From a virus, in the IMG/VR virus record IMGVR_UViG_3300025294_000013, positions 1 to 40,938 of that record: DNA of 40,938 nucleotides. The stretch is one strand, 5' to 3'. The notes under the pieces are model-generated. The model did not search any database. It was not told the DNA's origin and worked only from the letters and a program-made list of their open reading frames with translations. Shown one piece after another: positions 28,709 to 38,178 of the stretch; the stretch's first letter is position 1; each line of letters starts with the position of its first letter. Position numbers and translations under genes: made by a program.

Positions 28709-30936
28709 TCGACGCGATGTTCCAGCAGGGCACCGACCAGGCCCTCGACGACCAGATCCAGCGGCCCGCGCCCTTCAAGAAAGAGGGCCCGGGCTTCAGT
28801 ACTTTCGGGCTCGGCCGCGGCGCGGTGCTGGGTGTCGGCGGCGGTGCGGCGAACACGCTGGCCTTCGGAGCCGAGCTGGTGGGCGCGTTCGGCGACGTGG
28901 CGGGCGCCGGCGGCTTCAACCAGGGCGGCATGTTCAGCACGCCGACCGCGGAGGAGAAGCGCCAGCAGGACGAGGCGGCCAAGCGCCTGCGCGAGCAGGG
29001 CCCCAGCTTCAGCAACGAGGCGGGCGACATGTTCCGGCAGCGCGCCAAGGAGATCATGCCGGACCCGGCGACCACGCATGCCAGCGAGCAGGTCGTGGCC
29101 GGCGTTTCCCAGTTCGCGACCCAGGCCATCGGCTACGCGGCCACGACCGGCCCGGCCGCGCCGTTCTTGCTGGGCGCGGACGTGGGCATGGCCGAGGCCG
29201 ACAAGCTCAAGCAGCAGGGTGTCGACCTTGAAACTCGGACGAAAGCCGGCCTCGTGTCCGGCGCGGTGGCCGGCGTCTCTATCGCGCTGCCCGTGGCGGT
29301 GCCCGGCTCGGTGGCGAAGACTGCCGCGCTGGTCGCCGTTGGCGGCCCAGGCGGCTTCGTGGCGCAGAATGCCGCTGAGCGCGCCATCCTGAACAATGCA
29401 GGCTACAAGGACATCGCCAGCACCTACGACCCGCTCGACCCGGTGGGCCTGGCGCTGTCGACCCTGGTGCCGGCCGGCTTCGGCGCGGTGGCGGTGCGCG
29501 GCGCGCGCACGAAGACGGCACCGACGCTGAAGGAGGTGGTGCTCGGCATCGAGAGCAACGGGCAGCGCTACGACGCGAAAGGCAACGTGCTGACGTCGCC
29601 CAAGGGCGCCAAGGGCGAGATGCAGGTGATGGACGCCACCAACCTCGACCCGGGATTCGGCGTTCGACCGGCGGCTGACAACAGCCTTGCCGAGCGGGCC
29701 CGCGTGGGCAGCGACTACCTCGACGCCATGCTCAAGCGCTACGGCAGCGAGGACAAGGCCATGGCCGCCTACAACGCCGGCCCAGGGGCACTCGACAAGG
29801 CGCTCGCGCGCGCGGCGAAGGAGGGCGGCGACTACCTGCGGTTCCTGCCCGAGGAGACGCAGGCCTACGTCACCAAGGGCATGAAGCGGCTCGGCGAGGA
29901 GCGTACGAATGCCGGCGCGCGCGAGGCCATCGCCCGCGATCCGGATCTCGTGGCTGCGGCCCGCGTGCGCCAGACGCTCAACGCGATCGACAGCTACCGC
30001 CTGAGCGGCGACGGCGACATCGCCGGCATGTCGCGGCACCAGGACGCCATGGAAGCCGCGCACGACCAGCTTGCCCGCGGCGAGCCCGTGAGCGTGTCCG
30101 ACCTGCTGGCGCTGGATTCCGTGCGCGCCGGCCGCCTGCTGGACGACCAGATCGCCGCAGGCGAAGCCCAGCGCGCCTCCCTGCTCGGTGAAGCCGGGAA
30201 CATCGCCGACGCTGGCCAGGTGCGCCAGATCCGTGCCGAGCTCGACCAGGTGAAGGCGCAGCGCCCGGACGACAGCGCGGCGGCCATCAAGGCGCGGGCG
30301 AAGGAACTGCAGGACTCCGACCAGCTGAGCTACAAGCAGGCCCAGGCCGCAGCCCGCAAGGAGATCGCCTCGGCGCTGGAGACGCACGACGCGCAGATCC
30401 AGCGGCTGAATGGCTTGCTCGACCAGAACGCGCGGGCGCAGCGCGCCGCCGAGGATGTCGGGCGGGTGGATGCAGAACTGGCCAGCCTGCGGGAGCAGCG
30501 CGCGGAACTGGATGTGCCGGCCACGTCGCCCCGCTCGCTGGCGCTGGCCCTGAACGAGGCTTTCCGGGCGCCGCCGGCGCCTCGCGTGCGCACTGCAGTG
30601 GAAGCGCAGCCGCGCGCCACCGGCCGGCAGATGCTAGCCGCGGCGGGGGAGTCAACGCCCGCGGCGACGGCTCCGGCCCGCGGTGTCAGCGCTGGCGAGC
30701 CTGCTATCAATTCAGGAAAACCAGCCGAGTCGACGCCCGCGGACACCGCCGCCCTCGACCGCCAAGCCGCCGAGGTAGCCGACCTGCAGCCCGACCTCAT
30801 GGTGCAGCTCGAAGGCATGGACAAGCCCGTGCGCGCGGCGGACTTGCTCGAGCAGGTGAAGAAGGAGGCGGCCGACGAAACCCGCGATGCGTCGCTGATC
30901 GACGTGGCGGCGAACTGCTTCCTACGCAGTAGTTGA
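28705..30936 (+). CDS. Internal virion protein with lytic transglycosylase domain (T7 gp16-like)
   Basis: A 743-residue protein. A Gly/Ala-rich N-terminal region (VGGGAANTLAFGAELVGAFG) precedes an SLT domain at about residues 280-375: GIESNGQRYDA with catalytic Glu, GAKGEMQVM, and MAAYNAGPGALDKAL. The rest is long coiled helices (RQIRAELDQVKAQRPDDSAA). It locally digests peptidoglycan on DNA entry. The next ejection-type gene lies beyond a 180-base gap occupied by an antisense ORF. Confidence 0.9.
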   Translation: MIDAMFQQGTDQALDDQIQRPAPFKKEGPGFSTFGLGRGAVLGVGGGAANTLAFGAELVGAFGDVAGAGGFNQGGMFSTPTAEEKRQQDEAAKRLREQGPSFSNEAGDMFRQRAKEIMPDPATTHASEQVVAGVSQFATQAIGYAATTGPAAPFLLGADVGMAEADKLKQQGVDLETRTKAGLVSGAVAGVSIALPVAVPGSVAKTAALVAVGGPGGFVAQNAAERAILNNAGYKDIASTYDPLDPVGLALSTLVPAGFGAVAVRGARTKTAPTLKEVVLGIESNGQRYDAKGNVLTSPKGAKGEMQVMDATNLDPGFGVRPAADNSLAERARVGSDYLDAMLKRYGSEDKAMAAYNAGPGALDKALARAAKEGGDYLRFLPEETQAYVTKGMKRLGEERTNAGAREAIARDPDLVAAARVRQTLNAIDSYRLSGDGDIAGMSRHQDAMEAAHDQLARGEPVSVSDLLALDSVRAGRLLDDQIAAGEAQRASLLGEAGNIADAGQVRQIRAELDQVKAQRPDDSAAAIKARAKELQDSDQLSYKQAQAAARKEIASALETHDAQIQRLNGLLDQNARAQRAAEDVGRVDAELASLREQRAELDVPATSPRSLALALNEAFRAPPAPRVRTAVEAQPRATGRQMLAAAGESTPAATAPARGVSAGEPAINSGKPAESTPADTAALDRQAAEVADLQPDLMVQLEGMDKPVRAADLLEQVKKEAADETRDASLIDVAANCFLRSS

Positions 30937-31116
30937 GGCGACGAGCATGACCAGCGACAACACGGCCGCCGCGCCGACCATCAGGGCGAGAACCTTCCAG
31001 TACGCCTTCGTGGCCTCCCATGCGTCCTGCCAGCGCCCGCGTGCCGCCCAGGCGGACAGCGGGATCGGCGAGAACAGCACGGCAATGCCCGCGATGAACA
31101 ACAGAAAGGACTGCAT
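30922..31116 (-). CDS. Antisense two-TM membrane protein (candidate lysogenic moron)
   Basis: A 64-residue protein on the strand opposite to the late operon. MQSFLLFIAGIAVLFSPIPL forms helix 1, ARGRWQDAWEATKAYWK a charged loop, and VLALMVGAAAVLSLVMLVA helix 2. It fills almost exactly the gap between two ejection-protein genes: its stop lies inside the end of one, and its ATG abuts the GTG of the other. No clear Shine-Dalgarno sequence is seen; a TTG 30 bases upstream is an alternative start. Superinfection exclusion is a possible role, by analogy with small membrane morons. Confidence 0.58.
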   Translation of the reverse strand: MQSFLLFIAGIAVLFSPIPLSAWAARGRWQDAWEATKAYWKVLALMVGAAAVLSLVMLVASTTA

Positions 31117-33633
31117 GTGAAGCCCAATTGTGTCACCGCCGTACAAGAGGCGGCGAAAAAGCTGGGGCGCAATGCCCTGACGGCCGCTCAGTTGCAGGCC
31201 ATCGACGACCGCATCAACGCGACGATGCGCCGCCTAGCGCGCACCGATCCCGACTGGCAGGCCAAGAGCACCGACCAGCGCGTCATTGAGGCCGCGCAGG
31301 CTGCCATGGCCGACATTCAGGCCGAGGCCGCGCGCAAGGTCGCGAACGCCCAGCGCCAGATCCTGAAGACCGCGGCCACCGACATCCGCATCACCGAGGG
31401 CATGGCGCAGTTCAAGGAAGGCCGCAGCCGCGCCCTCGTGAACGACATCGACAACACCGGCCACTACATCAACGGGATCAAGCAGGAGGCCGTGGGCAAC
31501 ATGGTCGACCTGATGGAGGCAGCCAAGACGGGCGAGGGCGCCGGCTTCGGCCGCCGCGTCATGATGTTCCTGTTTGACGCCGACAACCCGCGGATGACGC
31601 GCGACCTGGCCACCGAGATCTACCGCAACGGCGACGGCAGCACCGGCAACAAGATCGCGTCCGAGGGCGCGAAGGCGTACCTGAAGGTGATCGAGGGCCT
31701 GCGCCAGCGCTTCAACAGCGCCGGCGGCGACGTGGGGCGGCTGGAGTACGGCTACATCCCGCAGCCGCACGACGCGGCCAAGGTGCGCGGCGCTGGTGAC
31801 GCAGCGGCGCGCGAGGCATGGGTGGACCGCATTGCTCCGCTGCTGGACCGCTCGCGCTACGTGCTGGAGGATGGTTCCCGCATGGGGGATGCCGAGTTTC
31901 GAACGCTGCTCGGCCGGGCGTGGGAGACGATCAGCAGCGACGGCGCGAACAAGCGCGAGCCCGGCGCCTTCGGCGGAAACGGCGCCAAGGCCAACGCCGG
32001 CAGCGAATCGCGGCAGATCCACTTCAAGGACGCCGACAGCTACATGGCCTACATGAAGGACTTCGGCACCGGCAGCATGTACGACGCGGTGATCGGGCAC
32101 GTGGGCCGCATGGCGCGCGACATCGGGTTGATCGAGCGGTATGGCCCGAACCCGAACTCGCAGATGCGCCTGCAGTTCGACTTGGCTGAACGCGCAGACG
32201 GGACCATCAAGCGCGACTTCGGACTGCGCCCGCAGAGCTACTGGGACCAGCTCAACGGAACGGCCGGCACGCCGCAGAGCGCGAAGCTCGCCCAGCTCGG
32301 AACCGACGCGCGCAACATCCAGACGTTCGGCAAGTTGGGCAGCGCGGTGATCTCCAGCATCACCGACCTGGGCACCTTCATGACGACGACCGGCTACAAC
32401 AAGCTCGGGTACTGGGACGCCATCGCCAATATCGGCAAGACGGCCGCCAGCAAGGACGCGCGCGACTTCATGACCACGCACGGGATCATCGCGGAATCGA
32501 TGATCGGCGATATGAACCGCTGGACCGGCGACAACATCCGCCAGACGTGGAGCGGCCGTCTCGCGAACAGCACGATGAAGCTGTCCCTGATGAACGCCTG
32601 GACCGACACGCTGCGCCGCGCGTTCTCGCTCACGATGATGCAGGGCCTCGCCCGCATGTCGAAGACGGAATGGGGCAAGTTGACCGAGTGGGACCGCACC
32701 CTGATGGAGCGCCGCGGCATCACCGCGGCCGACTGGCAGGTCATCACGAAAGCCGACCTCACCGAGTTCGGCGGTAAGCAGCATCTCACGCCCGAGGCGA
32801 TCCGGGCCACGAACGATGACCGCGCAAGCGAGGTGGTGGCGAAGGTGTTGGGCCTGATCCAGGACGAGAGCGAGTTCGCGGTGCTCAACCCCGACCTCGC
32901 GACGAAGACTCTGGCCAGCGGCGGCGGTAGCCAGCGCGGCACGATGCGCGGCGAGTTCTGGCGCAGCGTGATGCAGTTCAAGAGCTTCCCGTTTGCCATG
33001 GTGTCGCGCCACTGGCGTCGCATGCTGGAGGCGCCGCAGGTCACGGACGGTAGCGCGCCGGTACTGGCCAACCGGGTGATGTACGCGGGCGCGCTCATGG
33101 TGACCACCACGGCCCTCGGCGCCATTGCACTGCAGGCAAAGCAACTCGTTGCCGGCAAGGACCCCATCGACATGCATGGCCCGCATGCCGCGAAGTTCTG
33201 GGCGAAGTCCGTTGCTCAGGGCGGCGGGCTTTCGATTTTTGGGGACTTCCTGTTGAACGACCCCACCGACCAGCCGGGCGGATTCGTCGGTGCGGCGGGC
33301 GGCACTTTGCTAGGCCCAACTGCGGGGTCGACCATTGGGCTCGCGGCTATCGCCGTTGAGAACGCCCACAAAACAGCGAAGGGGAAGCCGACTCACATGG
33401 GCGCGGAAACGCTCAAGTGGGCACGCGCGAACACGCCCTACACCGGCATCTGGTACGCGCGCGCCGCGCTCGACCACGCCGGGCTGCATGCCCTGCAGGA
33501 GAACCTGAGCCCCGGGTACCTGGGGAAGATGAAGGCGCGGTCGGCCAAGGACTTCGGACAGTCCTACTGGTGGAACCCGGGCACCGGCGCCCCGGATCGC
33601 GCGCCCGACTTCGGAAAGGCGGTGGGCCAATGA
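31117..33633 (+). CDS. Large internal virion (ejection) protein
   Basis: An 838-residue protein with GTG start (AAAGGA upstream). It is mainly helical: AVQEAAKKLGRNALTAAQLQ, NDIDNTGHYINGIKQEAVGN, GYIPQPHDAAKV, and DTLRRAFSLTMMQGLARMSK. The C-terminal third has a hydrophobic stretch VMYAGALMVTTTALGAIALQ and a Gly-rich region GGFVGAAGGTLLGPTAGSTI, fit for membrane insertion. It resembles the C-terminal part of T7 gp16-like ejection proteins, so the function may be split between this and the preceding gene. Confidence 0.82.
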   Translation: MKPNCVTAVQEAAKKLGRNALTAAQLQAIDDRINATMRRLARTDPDWQAKSTDQRVIEAAQAAMADIQAEAARKVANAQRQILKTAATDIRITEGMAQFKEGRSRALVNDIDNTGHYINGIKQEAVGNMVDLMEAAKTGEGAGFGRRVMMFLFDADNPRMTRDLATEIYRNGDGSTGNKIASEGAKAYLKVIEGLRQRFNSAGGDVGRLEYGYIPQPHDAAKVRGAGDAAAREAWVDRIAPLLDRSRYVLEDGSRMGDAEFRTLLGRAWETISSDGANKREPGAFGGNGAKANAGSESRQIHFKDADSYMAYMKDFGTGSMYDAVIGHVGRMARDIGLIERYGPNPNSQMRLQFDLAERADGTIKRDFGLRPQSYWDQLNGTAGTPQSAKLAQLGTDARNIQTFGKLGSAVISSITDLGTFMTTTGYNKLGYWDAIANIGKTAASKDARDFMTTHGIIAESMIGDMNRWTGDNIRQTWSGRLANSTMKLSLMNAWTDTLRRAFSLTMMQGLARMSKTEWGKLTEWDRTLMERRGITAADWQVITKADLTEFGGKQHLTPEAIRATNDDRASEVVAKVLGLIQDESEFAVLNPDLATKTLASGGGSQRGTMRGEFWRSVMQFKSFPFAMVSRHWRRMLEAPQVTDGSAPVLANRVMYAGALMVTTTALGAIALQAKQLVAGKDPIDMHGPHAAKFWAKSVAQGGGLSIFGDFLLNDPTDQPGGFVGAAGGTLLGPTAGSTIGLAAIAVENAHKTAKGKPTHMGAETLKWARANTPYTGIWYARAALDHAGLHALQENLSPGYLGKMKARSAKDFGQSYWWNPGTGAPDRAPDFGKAVGQ

Positions 33634-34019
33634 AGCAAGAGCAATTCGAGCGCCTTCAGGCGCTGCACGAGAAACTGGTCGATGTGTTCCTCGACGAAGC
33701 CAACCCTGACAAATGGCCGGGGACTGGTGTTGAGGTGGCAAGCTGGGACCAGCAGACGCGGGGTGATCGCTACTGGGTCAAGAAGAACGCCGTGGCCACC
33801 ATCGCGCTGACACAGCGCATCCAGTCGCTGGTCACTGTGGTGCGCCACGCCACCGCGGCCGGCGGCGGAGAAGAGACGCCCGAGGCCGTGACCGAACCGC
33901 AGGAGGATCTGGATAAGCAGGTTGCGGAGGCAGAGAAGGAAGCTTCAAAGTTGCTGGCCAACCTGCAGAACCCCAAGGCGAAGGCGGACTTCGACAGGAA
34001 GGTGCATGGAAAAGCGTGA
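33630..34019 (+). CDS. Small terminase-like protein (T7 gp18 position)
   Basis: A 129-residue acidic helical protein. MKQEQFERLQALHEKLVDVF, WDQQTRGDRYWVKKNAVATI, and a C-terminal EDLDKQVAEAEKEASKLLAN. ATGA overlap upstream and a 14-base overlap with the large terminase downstream. The position matches the DNA maturase A of T7-like phages; recognition is by context. Confidence 0.72.
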   Translation: MKQEQFERLQALHEKLVDVFLDEANPDKWPGTGVEVASWDQQTRGDRYWVKKNAVATIALTQRIQSLVTVVRHATAAGGGEETPEAVTEPQEDLDKQVAEAEKEASKLLANLQNPKAKADFDRKVHGKA

Positions 34020-35628
34020 GATCAGTTTTCTCGCCTTCTTCCTGATCTGGGCCAAAGCCCGCAACTGGGTGGTGCCGGATGTGCATGTCCGTGCGTGCCA
34101 CTGGCTCGAGCATCGTGGGCCCCTGGCGGTGCTGCGGTGCTTCCGCGGCTTCGGCAAGTCCACCATCCTCGCCGTGTACAACGCCTGGCGCTACTACTGC
34201 GACCAGACCTACCGCATCCTCCATCAGTCTGAAGCCGACAAGACGGCGTACAAGACCAGCCGCGACACCCAGTACGTGCTGCGCAACCACCCGCTGACGC
34301 GCGGCATGCTGCCGCCGGGGCAACTCTCCGTTGAGGCATGGTGGCTCACCGGATCGTCGGACCCGCGGAATGCCTCCATGTACGCCAAGGGCATTCTGTC
34401 GAACGTCACGAGTGCGCGCGCCGACGAGTGCCAAAACGATGACGTCGAAGTGCCGCGCAACATCGGCACGCCCGAGGCGCGCGAGAAACTGCGGTATCGC
34501 CTCGGTGAGCAGACGCACATTCTGGTCCCTGGCGGGCGACAGCTCTACATCGGCACGCCGCATACGCACGACAGCCTCTACGACGAACAGGAGAAGCTGG
34601 GGGCCGACTGCCTGACGATCCGCATGTTCGAACGCGAGCACCGCACCGAGAAGCCTGCGATGGTGATCGACCCGGGCTTCGCGCCCGAGTTCATCTTCGT
34701 GGGGATCGGCCGTGGCGCGCGGTGCCTTGTCGCTGGCATCGACTACCAGCTGATCGGCACCCAGGTGCACTTCGCCGGGATGCCGGAAGGGGTCGTCGAC
34801 TGCTACACCGGCAGCGCTTGGCCGGAACGATTTGACCGCGCCGAGATGGAGCAGCGCCGGCGCAAGACGAGAACCCTGAACGAGTGGGATAGCCAGTACC
34901 AGCTGCACAGCAAACCCATCGGCGAGATTCGCCTGGACCCCGAGAAGATCATCCCCTACGAGATGAAGCCGGTTCTGAAGCGCGCGAACCGCGAGTCCAT
35001 GCTGATGCTGGGCAATGTGCGCATCGTGAGCGCCGCGTGCCGCTGGGACTGCGCCATGGGCAAGATCGACACGGACGCCTCGGCAATCTCGCTGGTCTAC
35101 AGCGATGCGGCCGGACGGCTGTACTGGCAGTTTGCGATCGGCCTCACCGGTGACATCGACGAGCAGTGCGAGAGCATCCGCAAGCTGGTCATCGAGTACC
35201 ACATTCCGAGCGTGACGGTTGAGACGAATGGCCCGGGAGGCTTCGTGCCGCCGATCCTGCGCAAGCATCTGCGCGGCCAGGGGGGGGAGAAGCCGCTGCC
35301 GGCCGTGGCGTGCGGTGTGGTGGTGGACCACGTGGGCACGAACAAGAACAAGGACATCCTCGACGCCTTTGAAGCCCCCATGTCCATCGGCGCGCTCTGG
35401 GCGCATATCGACGTTCTCGACGGTCCGATGTGGGACCAGATGAAGGACTGGAACCCCGCCGTTACCACCCAGCCGGACGACTACCTGGACTCGGGCGCGA
35501 GGGCGATTCTGGCCAACCCCGTGCGGATTGGCAACGGACACAGCGCCGGGATTCCGGCAGCGGTCGAGCGTGCAATCTGGCGGCCAGATTCTGGCGTCCA
35601 TGAAGTCACGCTGGAGGCCTCTGAATGA
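34006..35628 (+). CDS. Terminase large subunit (T7 gp19-like)
   Basis: A 540-residue packaging ATPase/nuclease. Walker A-like CFRGFGKSTILAVYNAWR sits near residue 45; an acidic ADECQNDDVEVPRN segment follows as Walker B-like region. The nuclease half has SAACRWDCAMGKIDTDASAI and SVTVETNGPGGFVPPILRKH. It cuts concatemers and drives DNA into the prohead through the portal. The start at 34006 begins MEKREISFLAFFLIWAKA. It precedes the tailspike gene with ATGA overlap. Confidence 0.92.
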   Translation: MEKREISFLAFFLIWAKARNWVVPDVHVRACHWLEHRGPLAVLRCFRGFGKSTILAVYNAWRYYCDQTYRILHQSEADKTAYKTSRDTQYVLRNHPLTRGMLPPGQLSVEAWWLTGSSDPRNASMYAKGILSNVTSARADECQNDDVEVPRNIGTPEAREKLRYRLGEQTHILVPGGRQLYIGTPHTHDSLYDEQEKLGADCLTIRMFEREHRTEKPAMVIDPGFAPEFIFVGIGRGARCLVAGIDYQLIGTQVHFAGMPEGVVDCYTGSAWPERFDRAEMEQRRRKTRTLNEWDSQYQLHSKPIGEIRLDPEKIIPYEMKPVLKRANRESMLMLGNVRIVSAACRWDCAMGKIDTDASAISLVYSDAAGRLYWQFAIGLTGDIDEQCESIRKLVIEYHIPSVTVETNGPGGFVPPILRKHLRGQGGEKPLPAVACGVVVDHVGTNKNKDILDAFEAPMSIGALWAHIDVLDGPMWDQMKDWNPAVTTQPDDYLDSGARAILANPVRIGNGHSAGIPAAVERAIWRPDSGVHEVTLEASE

Positions 35629-37835
35629 CCGTCCCCGTCCAAACCCCTGTTTCGAACCACGTCGGGAACGGGATCACTACTTCCTTCCCCTACGCCTTCC
35701 GCCTGCTCGACGCTGTCGACATCACGGTGACAGTCGATGGGGTAGCGAAGACGCTGAACATCGATTACACGGTTACAGGGGTTGGCGTCGAGTCGGGCGG
35801 CGCTGTCGTGTTCGCGGTTGCTCCGGCCTCCCTTTCGGCCATTGCGCTGATCCGCCAGGTTCCCATCAACCGCCTGACCGACTACCAGTACTCGGGCGAC
35901 TTCCAGTCGCCCACCGTTAACAACGACTTCGACCGCATCGTGATGATGCTGCAGGACAGCGGCCTCGCCCTGGCGAACACGATCCGGCTTCCTCCAGGCG
36001 ATGCCGCCAGCGGCGTGCTCCCCGATGCTGCTGGGCGCGCGCTCAAAGGCCTGGCATTCGATGCCGAGGGAGACATCTTCCTGACGGCCGCATCAGGCAA
36101 CGCCGATGTGCTGGCAGCCGCGCTGGGATCGAACGCCACCGCCGCGCTGGGTGGTGGCCTGGTGGGCTACGACGGCACCAAGAACTATGCCGCGGGCACC
36201 ATCGGCAAGGGCATCAAGGACGCTGCGGCCACCGGCGCCCAAGGGATCGCCGACGCTGCGACCGCCGCCGCCGCCGCCGCCGCCGCAAACACCAACACGA
36301 ACAACTACAAGGCCGATGTCGCCAGCGTCGCTGATGTCGCCAAGGGCGCGGCGCTGATGGGCTACAAGCTCAACGCCACGGGCTCCGTGGGCCGCACGCT
36401 CGCGGCCAAGTTGCTCGAGCAGGTGAGCGTGAAGGACTTCGGCGCGGTGGGGGATGGCACAGCCGACGACACCGCTGCGATTCAGGCCGCCGTGACCTGG
36501 GCGCAGACGACCGGCAAGCGAAGCGTTTTCTTCCCGGCCGGGCAGTACAAGGTCACCGCCACCATCAACGTGACGCCCACCAACCCCGGATTCCTCTCGT
36601 TCTGCGGAGCCGGTCGCTCTTCGACGATCGATCACGCGGTGGTCGGCCCGTTGTTCCAGTTCACGGGGGTCATGGACTGGCTGACGGTTTCTGATCTGCG
36701 GATCCTGTCCACGACGGCAAAGTCCAACAAGCTGCATGCGGGCTTCTATTTTCCGGACGGCAACACGCACAGCGATTTCGTCAACGTCACCTACGACAGC
36801 AACAGCAACGCCACCATGGGGGCGTCGTTCTACTACTGCGAGCAGGACAAGACGAATGACACGGTGAGCTTTGTGAACTGCATCGCGATCTGCCGCACCT
36901 GCTGCTACCAGATCGGCGCAGGCAGCTCGATCTTCTGGCATGGCGGCCGGTGCATCGGCCAGTGGCCAACGGTCAACGGCACGGGCATCCTTTTCACCGG
37001 CGGCAATGGCGGCTGCTGGATGTGGGCCACCGACACCATCCAGCTGGAATACGGTGTCCGGGTGCAGCGCCTGACCGCTACCTCGAACCGCGAGATCTTC
37101 GCGGTGCATGCTGCGTTCGACTCGTGCCGGATCAACTTCTCCCAGGAGGACCAGAGCTACGTGTCGATCCTGGGCTGCTGGGCTGCCAGCGCGAAGGACT
37201 ACGGCATCCAGTTCGCCGGGGAGTCGGATGCGGCGATCATGACCATCAGCGGCGGCACGGTCTTCAACTCCGGCGGTGGAGCTGTAGGCGGCGGGGCCAG
37301 CGTCGGCCTGCGCTACAACGGCCGGGGCGCGCTCTTCTGCAATGGGGTGGTGTTCCGCAACAACCTGGGCCGCGCGATCTACTGCGAGAACGATCTGCCG
37401 TCCGTCTACGGTGTCATCGAGAACTGCCAGTTTCGGGACAACGGTGCCAACGGCGACTACCAGGTCTATCTCACCGGCAACAAGGTCTTCCGCAACAACT
37501 ACCTCAACGCGGCGGCGAGCGGTGCGTCTGCGGTACAGCGGGACATCACGGGGCGCTCTCGCCTGCGCATCAGCAACAACATCGGCTTCCAGGGCATCTC
37601 GCTGGTGACGCCGCCAACCTTCCCTGCGTCAGGCGTAGCAGCCACCAACGACACCGGTGTGGCCGCGACGCTCTACCTTCGCGGCGGGACTGCGACATCC
37701 GTGCAGAAAAACGGCACCTTCATCTGCGACATCGTGGGCGGCGGCAACACGAATGTGAACATCCGGCTTCGCCCGGGCGACACGTTCACCGTGAACTACA
37801 CCGTCGCGCCTTCGGCGACGTGGGACTTTGAGTGA
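35625..37835 (+). CDS. Tailspike with T7-type anchor and beta-helix domain
   Basis: A 736-residue protein. Residues 1-130 (GNGITTSFPYAFRLLDAVDI, IALIRQVPINRLTDYQYSGD) match the T7 tail-fibre N-terminal anchor. An Ala-rich helix with a run of GCC codons (about 212-222) links to a pectate-lyase-3 beta-helix at about 268 (VSVKDFGAVGDGTADDTAAI, FFPAGQYKV). Many short Cys/Gly-rich turns follow. The C-terminus is beta-rich (RPGDTFTVNYTV). It binds and probably cleaves host surface polysaccharide; catalytic residues cannot be named from sequence alone. Confidence 0.9.
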   Translation: MTVPVQTPVSNHVGNGITTSFPYAFRLLDAVDITVTVDGVAKTLNIDYTVTGVGVESGGAVVFAVAPASLSAIALIRQVPINRLTDYQYSGDFQSPTVNNDFDRIVMMLQDSGLALANTIRLPPGDAASGVLPDAAGRALKGLAFDAEGDIFLTAASGNADVLAAALGSNATAALGGGLVGYDGTKNYAAGTIGKGIKDAAATGAQGIADAATAAAAAAAANTNTNNYKADVASVADVAKGAALMGYKLNATGSVGRTLAAKLLEQVSVKDFGAVGDGTADDTAAIQAAVTWAQTTGKRSVFFPAGQYKVTATINVTPTNPGFLSFCGAGRSSTIDHAVVGPLFQFTGVMDWLTVSDLRILSTTAKSNKLHAGFYFPDGNTHSDFVNVTYDSNSNATMGASFYYCEQDKTNDTVSFVNCIAICRTCCYQIGAGSSIFWHGGRCIGQWPTVNGTGILFTGGNGGCWMWATDTIQLEYGVRVQRLTATSNREIFAVHAAFDSCRINFSQEDQSYVSILGCWAASAKDYGIQFAGESDAAIMTISGGTVFNSGGGAVGGGASVGLRYNGRGALFCNGVVFRNNLGRAIYCENDLPSVYGVIENCQFRDNGANGDYQVYLTGNKVFRNNYLNAAASGASAVQRDITGRSRLRISNNIGFQGISLVTPPTFPASGVAATNDTGVAATLYLRGGTATSVQKNGTFICDIVGGGNTNVNIRLRPGDTFTVNYTVAPSATWDFE

Positions 37836-37842
37836 GGTGCGA

Positions 37843-38178
37843 ATGACGCGGACAAGGCCTGCTCCACTGGAAGAAGAGATCGAAGGAAAGCGACTCATGA
37901 AATTCGATCCGACGATCAACACTGGCACCATCCTGCAAACCGTTGTGGTTGCTCTTTCGGCGGTCGCGCTCTTCTTCGGGCTCAAGGCAGAGAGCGCCCA
38001 AAACAAGGCAGAGCTCGAGCAGGTCAAGGCTGTTGCTGCGGTTGAGCGAGCGCAGACGACGCAAGCTCTTGCCGAGATCAAAGCCGAGATGAAGGAGCAG
38101 GGCAAGACGCTGGGTGACCTGAAGGAAGGGATTGCGATCTTGCGCGGCCGCGCGGCAGACACGGGGGTGAAGCGATGA
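37843..38178 (+). CDS. Single-TM coiled-coil protein of the lysis module
   Basis: A 111-residue protein (or 93 if it starts at ATG 37897, MKFDPTINTGTILQTVVVAL). One membrane helix (ILQTVVVALSAVALFFGL) is followed by a long charged coiled coil (AQNKAELEQVKAVAAVERAQ and onward). It resembles spanin- or holin-associated proteins that begin 'MKFDPTI' in related phages. GAGG precedes ATG 37843. ATGA overlap with the endolysin. Confidence 0.72.
   Translation: MTRTRPAPLEEEIEGKRLMKFDPTINTGTILQTVVVALSAVALFFGLKAESAQNKAELEQVKAVAAVERAQTTQALAEIKAEMKEQGKTLGDLKEGIAILRGRAADTGVKR

Noticed and set aside
36264-36287. GCC trinucleotide run in the tailspike as a phase-variation tract
   Set aside because: Slippage by whole codons would keep the frame and only alter a poly-Ala linker.
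35625-38178. Diversity-generating retroelement, expected from similarity to BPP-1
   Set aside because: No reverse transcriptase gene, no adenine-rich variable repeat and no template repeat near the tailspike; the tailspike C-terminus is beta-rich without a visible C-type lectin pattern.
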